Positions 10,501 to 19,700 are shown, counted from the first letter of the stretch. The stretch: 22,548 nt of DNA from a virus (IMGVR_UViG_3300034418_011173:1-22548); one strand, 5' to 3'. Made by a program: numbers and translations. Notes: generated by a model from the sequence alone, not told the origin.

Positions 10501-13500
10501 CTTCTATATCAGTTACCGGTTGTTTAAAAGTAATCTGTGTAGAATAAAAACTAGTTGTTTCTGCATCGAATTTTTCAAGACCTAATTCTGATATAACTTG
10601 CTCAACAGGAGCTCCAGTACGATCAGTTTCTAAAAATCCTCTATTATTTTCTTCGTCTATTCTTCTTTGAATTCTAAAATATCTTTCAAATTCTGCATCG
10701 AAATCTTCTCTACTTATTACTCCGGCTAACAATTCTGTATTTAAACCTACATTCTGTGTAGTAACTTTTGTAAAAATATTAAAATCAATACTCTTTATTT
10801 GTAGGTCAGCTTCTGTATGTCTATACACACCCCAATCTTCATTATCTTTACCAAATATCCATAAGTATTCATTTTTCCCTAAAACGTTTGTTGGATTACC
10901 TATAATTTCTTCTAACTTGTATAGTTGCTGTTTCACATCATCTTTATGAACGTAACCTGAATCGTTTACAAAGCTTGTAAGTTGGGTTTTTGCAGGGAAC
11001 GGTGCTGTATCGTCTTTAGTCGGTAAATAAACCTCATAATTAGGAATAGTATAAGTGGTATTATCTATTGGGTCACTGTCAGAAATTTGTATAAGTTGTG
11101 GATTTACTACAAATTTAGATTCATCTAATTTTACTTCAAATTCATCAAATGTATCAGAATTTCCGTAAAGACCATCTCTAATTGCCCATTCTTCGTAAAA
11201 TTCTAAACTGTCTTTTTCATCGCTTGCTAACGCATCAAATAATTTAGAAAAAGCGTTAGGAGTACCTTTTTCTAGTATCATCCCTTGATAAAATTTATAC
11301 TGACTTACATCATCATTTATTATATTTTCTAAATATTCTCGTTTTTGATAACCGATTAAATGTTGTGCAAATTTTTGTTGATCTGTGTCAAAATTATCAC
11401 TGTCTAAATCGTAAAAATCTGCAAATTGATTTACCTTATATTCAAAGTTAGGATAAAGCCCTTGTCTCGGTTTTTCTTGTAATTCTGTCCAATAACTTGC
11501 ATCAAAAAATTCTAAACCTGGCACTTCTGTATTTGCTACATAAAAGCTTTGGTCGTAATTAACTAAATCGCCAATTTGATATGATTGATTAGCATCCCAT
11601 TGAGTATATGTCGAATCTTGATAGAAAAATCCAGGTATATTAGCACTACCGTTCCACTCATCAGTTCTGTAGCCTATAATTTTTATACGTTCTTGCCTAT
11701 AACCTGGTATAGTATCGTATATAGTATCATTAAACACTGTTTGGTTGTTTAACACAACTACGTGTTCTTTTTGTATTAGCGGTAACTCTAAATGATATAT
11801 ACCTTGGCCGGTTTCTTCATCATTAATGTATAAGAAAAAGTTATTATCATTACGGCCCAAAGACGACGCATCAGATATTAACGCTTCACTGTTAGCATTT
11901 AACAATGTATAATCGTTAGGACCATTATTAATATCTCCTACAACAGAATATTCACTTTTTAATTCTAGATAATTTGCACTAGGACTTAAAGATATTACAC
12001 TACCTTCGTCTAATCTAAATAATGTCCAGAACAAAAATTCTCTAACAGAGTGTACCCAATCATATACTACATTTTCGGTATCTTTGTAATATTCAAATAC
12101 AAAACCTTTAGATTGTAAATATTCGCTATATCCAAGTAAGAAATCTACAACATCTTGCTCTTTTAACAATAATGTACCATAAGGGATTTCAGTTACTGAT
12201 TGCTTAAAACCTTTTCTAATAATTGCATTTTTACCGCCTACAATTGGCAATTTAGGCAATTTTTCAAAAAATTCTGTTTTAAATTCTAAATCTCTATTAG
12301 CTACTTTACATCTATAAAAAGTGTTATTATTCTTTACAACAGTACCAACAGTGTAATACTGCCCACTTTTCCACAGTACATACGGTTCACTTACTCCGCC
12401 TACATTTATTGCATAATCTGCACTAGATTCATAGTGCGGTATAATATTAAAATAACCTTTAGACTTACTATAGCCTTTAATCAAAAACCCCTCTTCTTTT
12501 CTTTCAATAATTACAGCACTATAAGTTAATAAATCAACTGGCGTACTTTCGTTATAAATTATTTCGTAATCTTCATCTGGTACAAATACATTCCCTTTAT
12601 TAAGCGGAGTTCGACTATCTAGTATAAGTTTAAGTTTACTTTTTTCTGTAAATCCAGCAAATTTAAATCCAACTTGATTAGTAATACTTACTAAATCACT
12701 CTTATATTTTGAATAAGTCTCTGGAATCATTTTATTATAATTAGCAATATAATTCACAATTCCACTTGTAAAGTTGTAAACATCATCGATGTTATTAGGT
12801 GGAAAAATAATATCTTCTAATTTAAATCTAGAACCTGTTGGTTTATAAACAATATTGCCCGCAACATCTCTAACTTGGTTATTTCGGTCATATGCAGTTG
12901 CGAAAAATTCATTTGGCTTGTTTAAACCGTAAGCTATTAACAATGAGAATGCAAATTCACTACTTCTGCGCCACGCTGCTTCAACTGGTGCTCCGTCACC
13001 AAACACAAAAGGTTTTTCAATTTCAACAAAATCATAATAACCTAAAAGTCCTATTTCTATAGGACTAATTAAATCACCGTGTTCGTCAACTGGCAGAATA
13101 TCTAACAGTCCAGGACGTTTGTATTCGTTTAGATATATAGGCCTAGTATTGGGTTGTCTAACTATACCTTTTTCTATATCTTCCCATAATAAAAAATTAT
13201 CTTTTGTATACGGAGCTTCGCCATAAGTGTCTTGCCACCATTTAGGTTCTATTGTGAAGCCTAACATTTCCCAAGGTGCAATATTTGGTCTATCGGTATC
13301 ATAATAATACTTGTAAATTTCTCGCCAATATCCAGGTAATTTTTCGTATTTTAGATCTGTACTATTACTAAAATTGTATGTAAAACTATTATCTCTTGCA
13401 AAAAAATCATGAGAATGATAATCATTACTTACAAGTGCTGACCATTCTAAAAACTCTGCAACAAATGCTTTATTCAAAACAGATTTTTTAATAGAGTTTG

Positions 13501-16500
13501 ATCTAAAATATCCAGGAAGAATTTTGTTTATATCAAAAACTTTTGAATCATATTGAACTTTTACATTATTAAATATTCTTTTTTCTAATTCTAATAGTAA
13601 ATCGTCTCTATAATCGTCATAAGCTTTTATCAAAGACCCGTCGTGGCCTTGTATCATGTAAACTGGTGTTTGCAGTGTAGTGTCTAGATATTTTTTTGGT
13701 TCGTATAAAGGGTAAAGCCCTAGTTTACTAGGAGTAGGCGGTACATAACTTGCATTTGTATTTTCATACTCGTATATAGTAATAATATCTTGAGGATTTT
13801 TATCCGCAGTAACAACTGCATATCCTTCTGTATTAAATGTATAATCTTTACCGTGAACTAATTGCATATCGTTTAGATAAACATAAACAGCTTTAGCCGA
13901 CATTTCATCTAAAGTAAAATTATCTGCTAAAGGAAAATATATTTCATCACTGTCTTCAATTTCATGTTCTGTTTGTATATTACCACTATATGCAATCATA
14001 TCACTAAAATAAAACGGATTAGAATTATTTTTATTTCTCGCAAATTCTTCTAAAATTTTATCAACGTGAATTTTTGTCTCGCCACTAAAACCTAAAGTTT
14101 CGCTTATGTTTATAAATTCCCTTTTAAATTTTGCATATTCATTTTTTGCAAATCTTATAGATTTTACAAAATTAGCATTATCATCAGTTATATGATACAG
14201 TGATAAATTTAAAGGTACACTATGTTGTAAGAATCTTCTACCATTTTTATCAATATTTGATAAATCTCTAAGATTTCCAACACCAGGATACAAACCTATA
14301 AAATCTTTAGTATTTTCTACAATACTAAACACGTGGTCGTTAACTTCACCGAGTGTAAATGTATCTAAATTTTTATTTCCCGGATTTCGTTCTAAAGAAT
14401 AAGGAAATTCATACTTACCGTTTTGATTTTTAGGCAAGCTACTTTGTGTTTTAATTACAAGAACATCACCTTCCTTTAGGTCTTGTACAAAATTTATTTT
14501 TGCATATTTAGACGGATCTTCAACGATTGAATAATCGGTGTCTTTTATTAACAAATTATTGTTTTTAAAAATAACAGTGTTTATTTCATCTATAAAGTCA
14601 GAACTATTCTCATATACATCTAAGTATACGTTTACAAATGTATTGTCGTATACAACTTGCCTTACAACTGGTTGTTTATAATCAGTTACTTTTTTCCATT
14701 GTGTTTCGACCGAATATTCTGTTCTATTTTTATATCGATATATATAACCTTTATTTGTATTTTGATCTTGAACATTGTCGTCAATTACGTAAGAAAACGT
14801 ATCTTGACCATAATTAGATTCAAAAACAATATCGCCTACATTATTAATATTTTGGTAACTTAAAGGAAAACCTAACTCGCTATCGTTTACACCTGTGCCA
14901 GTTTTATATGATAAGATTTTGTTTCCAATAAAAGTACTTGACGGATATTCAACTTCGTCACTAAAACTATTTCCATTGCTATCAAAAAGGTCAAATAACG
15001 GAGATTGATTCACTGTTGTTTTTCGTTGGCTTACAGTCCAATTATTATTACTGTAAGATAAAACTTTTCCTGCGTATTCTAAGCCTCTGCGCACTGCTAC
15101 AGTTTCATTTTCTAATGGGTCTGTATCATCTGTCTCAACTAAAGTTATTTGTCTTACATTTGACACTACTGCATCATTTTCAAGTGTCCCGTCGTATGTA
15201 ATAAATTTAACTTGATATATTTTATTTGTTACTAAGGGGTCAGTGTCTGCTAAAAACAAAACACGCATGCCGTCTGCTAATTCTACATTATCAACATTAT
15301 AGCCTATACTACCTTCGATAGTCGAAAAAACATCCTTAGTAAAATCGTCAATTAAATCAATATTTTCTTTAGCTTTAGTGCCGTAATTATACAATTTTAA
15401 ATTAGGGTCAAATTCTATAATAGGTCTACTTGCTCTAAAATTTTGATCTAATTCTAAATCACTATTTGTAAGTTTTGCTGATAGTTCTATTATTTCTCTA
15501 TGGAACCATCTATTGTGCCTAGACCATAAATTGCCGTTCATTGCTGATCGATTTATTGTGAAATAATCTTTTTCTAAAGGATAGCCTAATGCTTTGTCAA
15601 AAGGTAAAGAGTCAAACTCAATATTATCAAATTCAATGTCTACTTCTTTTGTATATTCAGACGGCACTAATAAATGATTTTCTTCAACTAACTTTATTGC
15701 TTCGCCTACGCCTTCAACATAAAAAGTTTTATTTTGATAAAATTCTGGTTCTACTTGACCTATAAATTTAATTTTCATGCCGTTAGAAAATGCAACTCCG
15801 TTACCCGAAGTATAATTTTTCTTTTGTAAAACTTCAGACTCTACATCAATAAATGCTGCTTCTTCTATGTTTTTAACTTGTATTCTTCCATGTATGTTTA
15901 TATCTTCTGTAGAAACATACCAAAGATCATCAGGGGCAGATTGACTTAGTTCTAATGTAACTGTGCCTTGTTCTAATCCCTGTATGTCAACTCCCTCGTA
16001 TAGAAGTATTGTACTACTGTCAAGATCAAATTCAGATTGATCTGTTAATTTTGTCCTAAACACTATAGGAAAATTAGGTACATCAACATCGAATCTATAC
16101 TTTACTCCTCTATAAAGAGTTAAAGTAGGATTAGGAGTAAGCCCGTCAGGAGTAAAAATATAACTGTAAGAGTCTAAATTATCACTTAATCTTACAGTAT
16201 ATGTGCTATCTACTTCTACACTATTACCTGCAATACTTATAGCCTGTGGACCATTTGGCAACCAATAATATTCTCTAAAGTTAGAAAACTTATCCCAGTC
16301 AATATGTGGGTTCCATGCATAAAATTCTTGTGCAGTTAATTCACTATAGTCTTCAGTTGCACTGTTAAAGTTTGATAAAGCGTTTGTATAATCGTTAAAA
16401 TCTTTATAAAAAACTGTATCATCTAAATTATTTTTAATTACAGCAGCAGGTTCAAACTTGTAATTGTTTCTTTGTGGTGTTACATCATTAACATAAGTAT

Positions 16501-16711
16501 CAGACGACACATAAGCTTTTGCATCTCTTCTTCCTACATAACCGTTTACCCTATCAATTAAACCAGGTGATATTAATCTATCTAAGGTTGCATGTAAAAA
16601 TTTATTGTTTTTTGGTGTCCTATAGATCTTAGGTAAATGATCAGAACTTGTTCTCTTAGATGATCCATTTACTGGAAGATTAGGTTCATTTTGAAAATTA
16701 TCGTAAGCCAT
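1529..16711 (-). CDS. Giant modular virion structural protein (5060 aa) in the gp7/gp8 position
   Basis: An uninterrupted 5060-codon frame starts three bases after the gp6 stop. A GGAGG lies 12 bases before its ATG, inside the end of gp6, which suggests translational coupling. In T4, gp6 is followed by gp7 (1032 aa) and gp8, so this is probably a baseplate wedge or tail-tip protein. The N-terminus (1-160, with FREYYWLPNGP near its end) looks like the start of large structural proteins in marine T4-like phages. Modules seen by eye: paired GM modules (about 294-353, 464-524); carbohydrate-binding-like modules (about 1441-1481, 1698-1748, 2288-2331, 2918-2968); a split seven-bladed FG-GAP-like propeller (about 2200-3240); GxGY repeat pairs (about 3625-3691, 3991-4058); DG-type beta modules (about 4098-5033); and IDGERIEYF/LRRGTLGT (about 4875-4900). 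I find only three cysteines and no membrane segment or protease motif. The reading frame is certain; the virion role is probable; homology to gp7 is not shown. Confidence 0.88.
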   Translation of the reverse strand: MAYDNFQNEPNLPVNGSSKRTSSDHLPKIYRTPKNNKFLHATLDRLISPGLIDRVNGYVGRRDAKAYVSSDTYVNDVTPQRNNYKFEPAAVIKNNLDDTVFYKDFNDYTNALSNFNSATEDYSELTAQEFYAWNPHIDWDKFSNFREYYWLPNGPQAISIAGNSVEVDSTYTVRLSDNLDSYSYIFTPDGLTPNPTLTLYRGVKYRFDVDVPNFPIVFRTKLTDQSEFDLDSSTILLYEGVDIQGLEQGTVTLELSQSAPDDLWYVSTEDINIHGRIQVKNIEEAAFIDVESEVLQKKNYTSGNGVAFSNGMKIKFIGQVEPEFYQNKTFYVEGVGEAIKLVEENHLLVPSEYTKEVDIEFDNIEFDSLPFDKALGYPLEKDYFTINRSAMNGNLWSRHNRWFHREIIELSAKLTNSDLELDQNFRASRPIIEFDPNLKLYNYGTKAKENIDLIDDFTKDVFSTIEGSIGYNVDNVELADGMRVLFLADTDPLVTNKIYQVKFITYDGTLENDAVVSNVRQITLVETDDTDPLENETVAVRRGLEYAGKVLSYSNNNWTVSQRKTTVNQSPLFDLFDSNGNSFSDEVEYPSSTFIGNKILSYKTGTGVNDSELGFPLSYQNINNVGDIVFESNYGQDTFSYVIDDNVQDQNTNKGYIYRYKNRTEYSVETQWKKVTDYKQPVVRQVVYDNTFVNVYLDVYENSSDFIDEINTVIFKNNNLLIKDTDYSIVEDPSKYAKINFVQDLKEGDVLVIKTQSSLPKNQNGKYEFPYSLERNPGNKNLDTFTLGEVNDHVFSIVENTKDFIGLYPGVGNLRDLSNIDKNGRRFLQHSVPLNLSLYHITDDNANFVKSIRFAKNEYAKFKREFINISETLGFSGETKIHVDKILEEFARNKNNSNPFYFSDMIAYSGNIQTEHEIEDSDEIYFPLADNFTLDEMSAKAVYVYLNDMQLVHGKDYTFNTEGYAVVTADKNPQDIITIYEYENTNASYVPPTPSKLGLYPLYEPKKYLDTTLQTPVYMIQGHDGSLIKAYDDYRDDLLLELEKRIFNNVKVQYDSKVFDINKILPGYFRSNSIKKSVLNKAFVAEFLEWSALVSNDYHSHDFFARDNSFTYNFSNSTDLKYEKLPGYWREIYKYYYDTDRPNIAPWEMLGFTIEPKWWQDTYGEAPYTKDNFLLWEDIEKGIVRQPNTRPIYLNEYKRPGLLDILPVDEHGDLISPIEIGLLGYYDFVEIEKPFVFGDGAPVEAAWRRSSEFAFSLLIAYGLNKPNEFFATAYDRNNQVRDVAGNIVYKPTGSRFKLEDIIFPPNNIDDVYNFTSGIVNYIANYNKMIPETYSKYKSDLVSITNQVGFKFAGFTEKSKLKLILDSRTPLNKGNVFVPDEDYEIIYNESTPVDLLTYSAVIIERKEEGFLIKGYSKSKGYFNIIPHYESSADYAINVGGVSEPYVLWKSGQYYTVGTVVKNNNTFYRCKVANRDLEFKTEFFEKLPKLPIVGGKNAIIRKGFKQSVTEIPYGTLLLKEQDVVDFLLGYSEYLQSKGFVFEYYKDTENVVYDWVHSVREFLFWTLFRLDEGSVISLSPSANYLELKSEYSVVGDINNGPNDYTLLNANSEALISDASSLGRNDNNFFLYINDEETGQGIYHLELPLIQKEHVVVLNNQTVFNDTIYDTIPGYRQERIKIIGYRTDEWNGSANIPGFFYQDSTYTQWDANQSYQIGDLVNYDQSFYVANTEVPGLEFFDASYWTELQEKPRQGLYPNFEYKVNQFADFYDLDSDNFDTDQQKFAQHLIGYQKREYLENIINDDVSQYKFYQGMILEKGTPNAFSKLFDALASDEKDSLEFYEEWAIRDGLYGNSDTFDEFEVKLDESKFVVNPQLIQISDSDPIDNTTYTIPNYEVYLPTKDDTAPFPAKTQLTSFVNDSGYVHKDDVKQQLYKLEEIIGNPTNVLGKNEYLWIFGKDNEDWGVYRHTEADLQIKSIDFNIFTKVTTQNVGLNTELLAGVISREDFDAEFERYFRIQRRIDEENNRGFLETDRTGAPVEQVISELGLEKFDAETTSFYSTQITFKQPVTDIEVGDIIGINNVYITGKTEGEVLADSSVTLTNTQHDPSVNYFGQVTKKDNDSLEIKFTQELPIGNDIKASITKLVKTRFTSVSDANNALQKTFEDNISVWLDNYGNDKNWVVLDNNNQFELFEKFQGPKFTETPYSGTYGYSLAANNNNNLLAVGDPGNGDGKVWVYSRKSLSSNWVINDVIEPDTNIANNMQFGSSVDTFGPYIIIGSPTASNVKTKYKDNFSTSATYSRDDIVNYKDRLWQAQFSLVPALDGNSFNTFDTVANNIIPLDDNSQASIPIFIVGNYALRTNTDRIAFTDPVNHILVRAPKLLYDNTRSAEEYQVKFNWNTISKAYQDQDPLVSTVPFNNEYAGIDDTFFNSQHVIRKSVDVTLYFVSITNAPQEGDLVQSATGSGTVEYVASNDEDKYIVYLGNVVGTFNSAGSLFFSQTGEFIGDFEKQLDSVSDAYGGFWYIETPTYTVNTSSTFTDEGRGLVYVDISDDSTSSNLYYNIYDYNNTSVDSENNLNSYVKVFSNEGFPNADDENGEILDTRFAVRVPKDFSDTVSINDEVNLFANQLPNYTNGVTNSTAEIGLSLSQFNKAHKIVDIWDGYINIEFTKFTVLGEPYQPKIGQTIRDKNTNATAIVKFVERNGINVKLFVKNTTGLWSKGANFADSAAIEFLAIPDDPSPVYQIDREIGVVNSVSLGQDTLNIGKLLIFENTVSFTVGVFEIPYTGQNELIGAEYWVYTDREITGSPIINEAPSVVNNFWQEVFNIPADVNGTASDFINEGMYSVYKILGQGFELLGHYTVTDRQSNRHLGSNVKIRRNNDLYKAFVGAKGNEDTILPGKIYFVNNGSADSETYNWEFSKFKKYKGAFDETLNYRTGDVIYLDDPNGSLYTAKTNLVPKPFDINDWIENSEFIDYVGFIPNNTGTVVINDSVDYSTILNQELLETFGSSFDVSDNGEVLVARVTYLDKPSAVVVYRNIDGLYQLSQTIGTGDDSTNIVDSTVSGFATKVAISGNGMFIAVNEPLNDTVRANEGRVLIYKQINGIFELIDTLENANYLKNEQFATEIDFDGERLAVYAKNADSIIDTTYDNNSTTFDLGFTNFAYANLNQGIVYVYDNLDGEFLLSQKLMATDNVIPDFGKRMVLKKNNIYFSNAVKVVDEDENNSVGEIYNFKLTDPINNSMWSMKRSLQDTVDVNKIKKVFLYNTRTNSIIKYLDYIDPQQGKIAGIAEQEISFKTPDDPAVYNVKIIAALKKQDKDIIFDTGIPWGPEHVGKVWWDIKETSFYNSYQNDLVYNAQTWNKLLPDSTVTVYEWIESTLLPLDHDVAVSERRIASGISKYGNNAYVTKQKYDPVSRSFVARYYFWVRRSSTVPNLEGRNLNITDIEKIISNPVSAGIEFVSFINGNTFLLNNVQQYLTSDDIVLSVQTYNTGGENNKTHIQYEITTENLETSQPNDDVILKWFDSLIGYDDYQRPVPDPAIPNKYKYGNLFTPRQSWFVNRNEALKQVVERINYVLKDNLIVDNKDLSPLLDKDPAPTVDTNEYDQIVDIYDDLADIKTDKLKRARISLSIENGKIVRTTIVDQGRGYKRAPTITVAGQGFGAVLSTTIDSIGKVTSVVIEEPGENYNKDTIAVVRGYRVLVNNDIKVSNKWSIYERDTVVNEWSRIVTQKYDTTLYWDYADWYAEGLNSNVEINHIIKNTHELYTANIGFGQTVKIQNVGSGGWLLLKRVDTTNSLDYTLDYETIGRQNGTIQLSDRLFRPLPFGYDSNSFDIKLYDFIPIFELRIILYAIKNNIFVNDLLNQFNKLFFASIRYILSEQNNVDWLFKTSFIKAKHNVGSLRKDITFNNDNLPSYEEYIEEVKPYKSKIREYVSNYDRLEKARSMISDFDLGVVYDEETNAIVVPKTKFVNNSVEVDNRFVSAYPNKNWIDNCSFEVISVKIVDPGSGYRTPPVVNLFSETGSGAEIKTYIGTNGKLKKCEIINPGSGYLSVPDVQLISNLTDEGYPAKISIEIGNSKVRSLKSKIKFDRTSSNYVVTQLSVVENFVASGSNLVYDLNWPMDLTLTNIKVFADNIELLSSEYSYENVEDTSKGYTRLLGQITTTTPIDSNVDVRVEYNKNIDMLNAADRIGKVYTPITDGKGKELSQLMLGVDYGGVEVKGLEFDNIKGWDNDVWFNSAWDAYVNTNEDEIFNFDGSTTEITLSKPLENGVVYNVYLNNVRLDDTNYDGSTVVDNPNAIMESLVGDGVTQTLYLDEFRMPNASNFAEIKVSQGDTLIIRKTSSDGTFAPMPDSLDTKISGGELSYGNAQGILANDITIDGDNFVTPTTSGSVEEHVPGQVLDTLNIIVQQKTNNGSSVISSDIHYGDNITTEFAINGNLFTTNQIIVRNNGNIVDSDDYSVSFINSTVEFNTAPSTGEIIHISNFTPGGSDILASETFISDGSTINIITDVPYVENLQSIVSINGIAADHQILNDGKDFTIINFAEPIIEDATIQYSIFSPSETINYSQINVETFIADGNSISYPITSNSDGIDLAEWNTVVTVNDQVLDPGYYEEFTLQNNVYEYSLDNQQIDLGNVPGYQLEVFVEDKELIYNEEFTWIPEEGKITINETVFTVIAGEQLKVYLRHNAEYQFGNFNGDVFEVDNTTVTFSNVYAENDVIKIYSFDNFVHQGILRNRITVKSTTGIPVNSKEYKKLANIWNKKIQLSVEAYDAQYVWIAKNNQFLTPNVDYLLDSTKTFVNLLTSVDVDDEFLVIHFAAGPRQQQFSWQQFKDILNRTTFSAITESQKYMLADDLNWYDKKLVLKSADLLPTPGVNDKPGVIWIDGERIEYFVRDGNVLSQLRRGTLGTGTPVLHSKNQQVLYINAEHTIPYKDEITTTMFTADGTSNEYELDFTPTDETEFEVFVAGTRLRKNAIDKYRFEYTDNEGNIVDSIAKDSPEGDEEVSAEFTVVNSNTLRLENTPPENVKILVIRKKGMLWYEEGKTLATSNTAPAIFLQNVFK

Positions 16712-16713
16712 TA

Positions 16714-19700
16714 TTAATATGATCCTCCAGTATTATTAGACGAATTACTAGTAACTGATAAATTAGAACTTTGAATTCCTACATTTAATGAATTAGTAGA
16801 ACTAGTAATTGCTCCATTTGCTTGTATCTTTGTTGCTGTTATTTCGTCTATGATTTCTATATCGGTGATTTCAACTCCACTAATGAAAAGTTCATCAGCT
16901 TCTGCTTTTACTTCAAATAAACTTCCAAATACTGTGTTAACATTATTAGGAACAACAACAAAACTTACTAAATTTGGGCTTAATTCTTTCATCACATATG
17001 CAGTTAATTCACTAAAATAAAAAGTGTCGCCAAAATTCCAATTGTCTAAGGCAAAAAATTCTGTAATTGCTGTTAAACACTGTGATTTAATATCATTATC
17101 ATTTACTACTGATTCTGGATTTTTTACTATTTTAAAAGTTGCTTGCAATTCACTATCTGCCTTTGAACCAAAAATAATTTTATACTTTACAGGATTATAA
17201 ATAATCTCATCACTTACTGATTTTATGTCAACTAAATTTTTATTAAAATCTAAAAATAGTTGATCGCTGCTAGGCGGTAATGGTTTTTCACCTGCATTCC
17301 TTAAATATTTTCTAAATTGAATATCATATCCTTTTGTAAGCACAAAAACATCTATTAAATTACTAACACTAGGGTCTAATCTTTTATCTTGATCAGCCGA
17401 GTGTACATAATGAAATTTTAAGTCATCACGACCCGAAACTGCTATATAGTCTGCAAGAACAGACAAACTATTAGTTTCTTTATTTAATACCTCAAAATAA
17501 TTTTCTTTAATATAATAAAATATTTGTCCATCATCATATAAACTTGTAGTTGCTAAAGCACCTTTTTCTGACAAGGAAACAATTTCCCCATTAGTGTTAG
17601 GAAAATACAAGTACTGTTCACTACCGTCTGCATATTGTACTTTCTTTCTAAAGATAATTTTATTTTGACTATTAACTTCTTCATTTACAATAATATCAAA
17701 CAAGTCAGGATCATCTACTACACCGTCTTCGTCAGAATCAAAAAAGCTTACTTCCATTTTACTACTGTCAACATAGCCATCTCTATCACGATAACTAGCA
17801 ATTACTTCCCAATCATAATCAACAGTAAATGAATCTGTTGAATCAGGTTTACTGTTAATATTTAAAACTGAAATTTTGTCTTTAACTGTTTTTCCGCTTG
17901 ATCTATTAAAAACTTTATCAGAAGAATCATAATAAAATCTAATTTCATTAGGACTTTCAAACAGATACTGAATACCTCTATATGTAATTGTATACGTATC
18001 ACCTTTAGGTTCAAATAGCAGTAGCCAACTTCGATCAGCTTGTTGACTACTTGTGCTTCCAGTTTGTGATATACTAAAGTCATCAAAAATATTCAAATTA
18101 TCTAGCGTTATAACATCCCAGCGAGCAGTATTAATATCAAATCTCAATCCAAAAGTATTTTTAGCAAATACTTGATCAATTATTTGAGTTTGTGTATCAG
18201 TAAACAATTCAAATGATAGTCTCGGAATAATTTGATCTAAAATTGCTCCTGTAGGTATAATGTCAGTTAATTTAACCGGGCCACGACCGTCATCAGTCAA
18301 CTCGGTGCCATTTCCGTCTACACTATAAACTTTAGTCCAAATATAGTCAACAGAATCTAAATGATCTGCATTTCCGTCCATAAGAGCATTATTATTATTT
18401 TTCATAAAATGCTTACCTTCAGGAGCAACAAATTTTAATAAACAGTTTGGTGTAATATATTTTAAAGTAGTAGTAGTAAAGTCACCTATTATTTGTAACT
18501 GACCACCTAAATTATTAAAATATCCTGTGTTTTGATTTGTCTTATTTGTAACACTTGTCCAAAAATTATTAAAATCAGATACTTTTATTTTTGTAAACTC
18601 GCTATAGTAAAAATTACGTAGATTATAATTAGATAAGATAGGTGTAATAGTATTTGCTATTGCGCCTGCAATGTCAGCTCTAGTTTGCCAAGCAAATTTC
18701 TTTTTAAATTCTACTTTATTTTTTGTTAGAATACCATCATTACCATACAAGTTAGTTTTACTATATTTGCCTGTGCTATCTAATAAATCAAAATATCTAC
18801 TAATACCACTGCTGGTTCTATTAACACTTTTTACTTTTATAATATCAGAATTTCTAGCTAATGGCGCAAGTTGATAGTCTTCCGCCGTAATCATTCTATT
18901 TTGAGTATAGTAGTTTGCAGGAGCATTAATTTTGATACTTTCGTTAGACTCTGTACTAGCTCCATTGGTTAACTCGTAACTTAAATTACATATTATTTTA
19001 AGTGTTTCAGTTTTACCTGCATTACTTGTGTAAGGTATACTCATACTTACAATAGATATTTGATTAGGATCTACACTTGTTACGTCAGGAGAGCTTGTTC
19101 TATAATAGGCTCTAAATTTGCCTAATGGAATATTTCCAAAGGTACCATCACCAAATACTAAACTAATACGATCATCTATTCTAGTTAACACACTGAAAAT
19201 ATTTTTAGTATTTTTTTCCAAGTTGTTATAAATTACATTATTACCTTCAGTAGATGCAACCTTGGTCCATTCTTCTTTTTCAAAATCTTGAGCATCTAAA
19301 GAATAAAGCCAAACATCAGATTCGTTTACTTGTGTGTCATCAACCGCTACAACTTGATTACTATATCCTTCGTTGAGCTCAAAATCACCATTAACCATGT
19401 TACCTTGTCTAAAATGGAAAAAATAACCTGTATTTGAGCTTTGATTTCCTTTGCCGTCAGATCTATAAAGGAATGCAAATTTATTACCTAAAAAAGGAGC
19501 TTCTTCTATAATATTTCCATCTTCGATACCAGTACTAACTATTTCAAAATTTCTGTTTATACCGTTTATATTTCTAGTAAACGGTACGACTGGAATACCT
19601 TGATTTTCAGAATTAATTCTATATTGCTGTGTTACAATTCCATTAATTATTTCTTCTTGTATAGGATTGCCAATACCTGCACCACGAGGCAAAGCAGCAT

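Noticed and set aside
17862-18086. Minus-strand 74-codon frame inside gp6
   Set aside because: It is another frame of the gp6 coding sequence with no family resemblance, while the gp6 frame is continuous through it.
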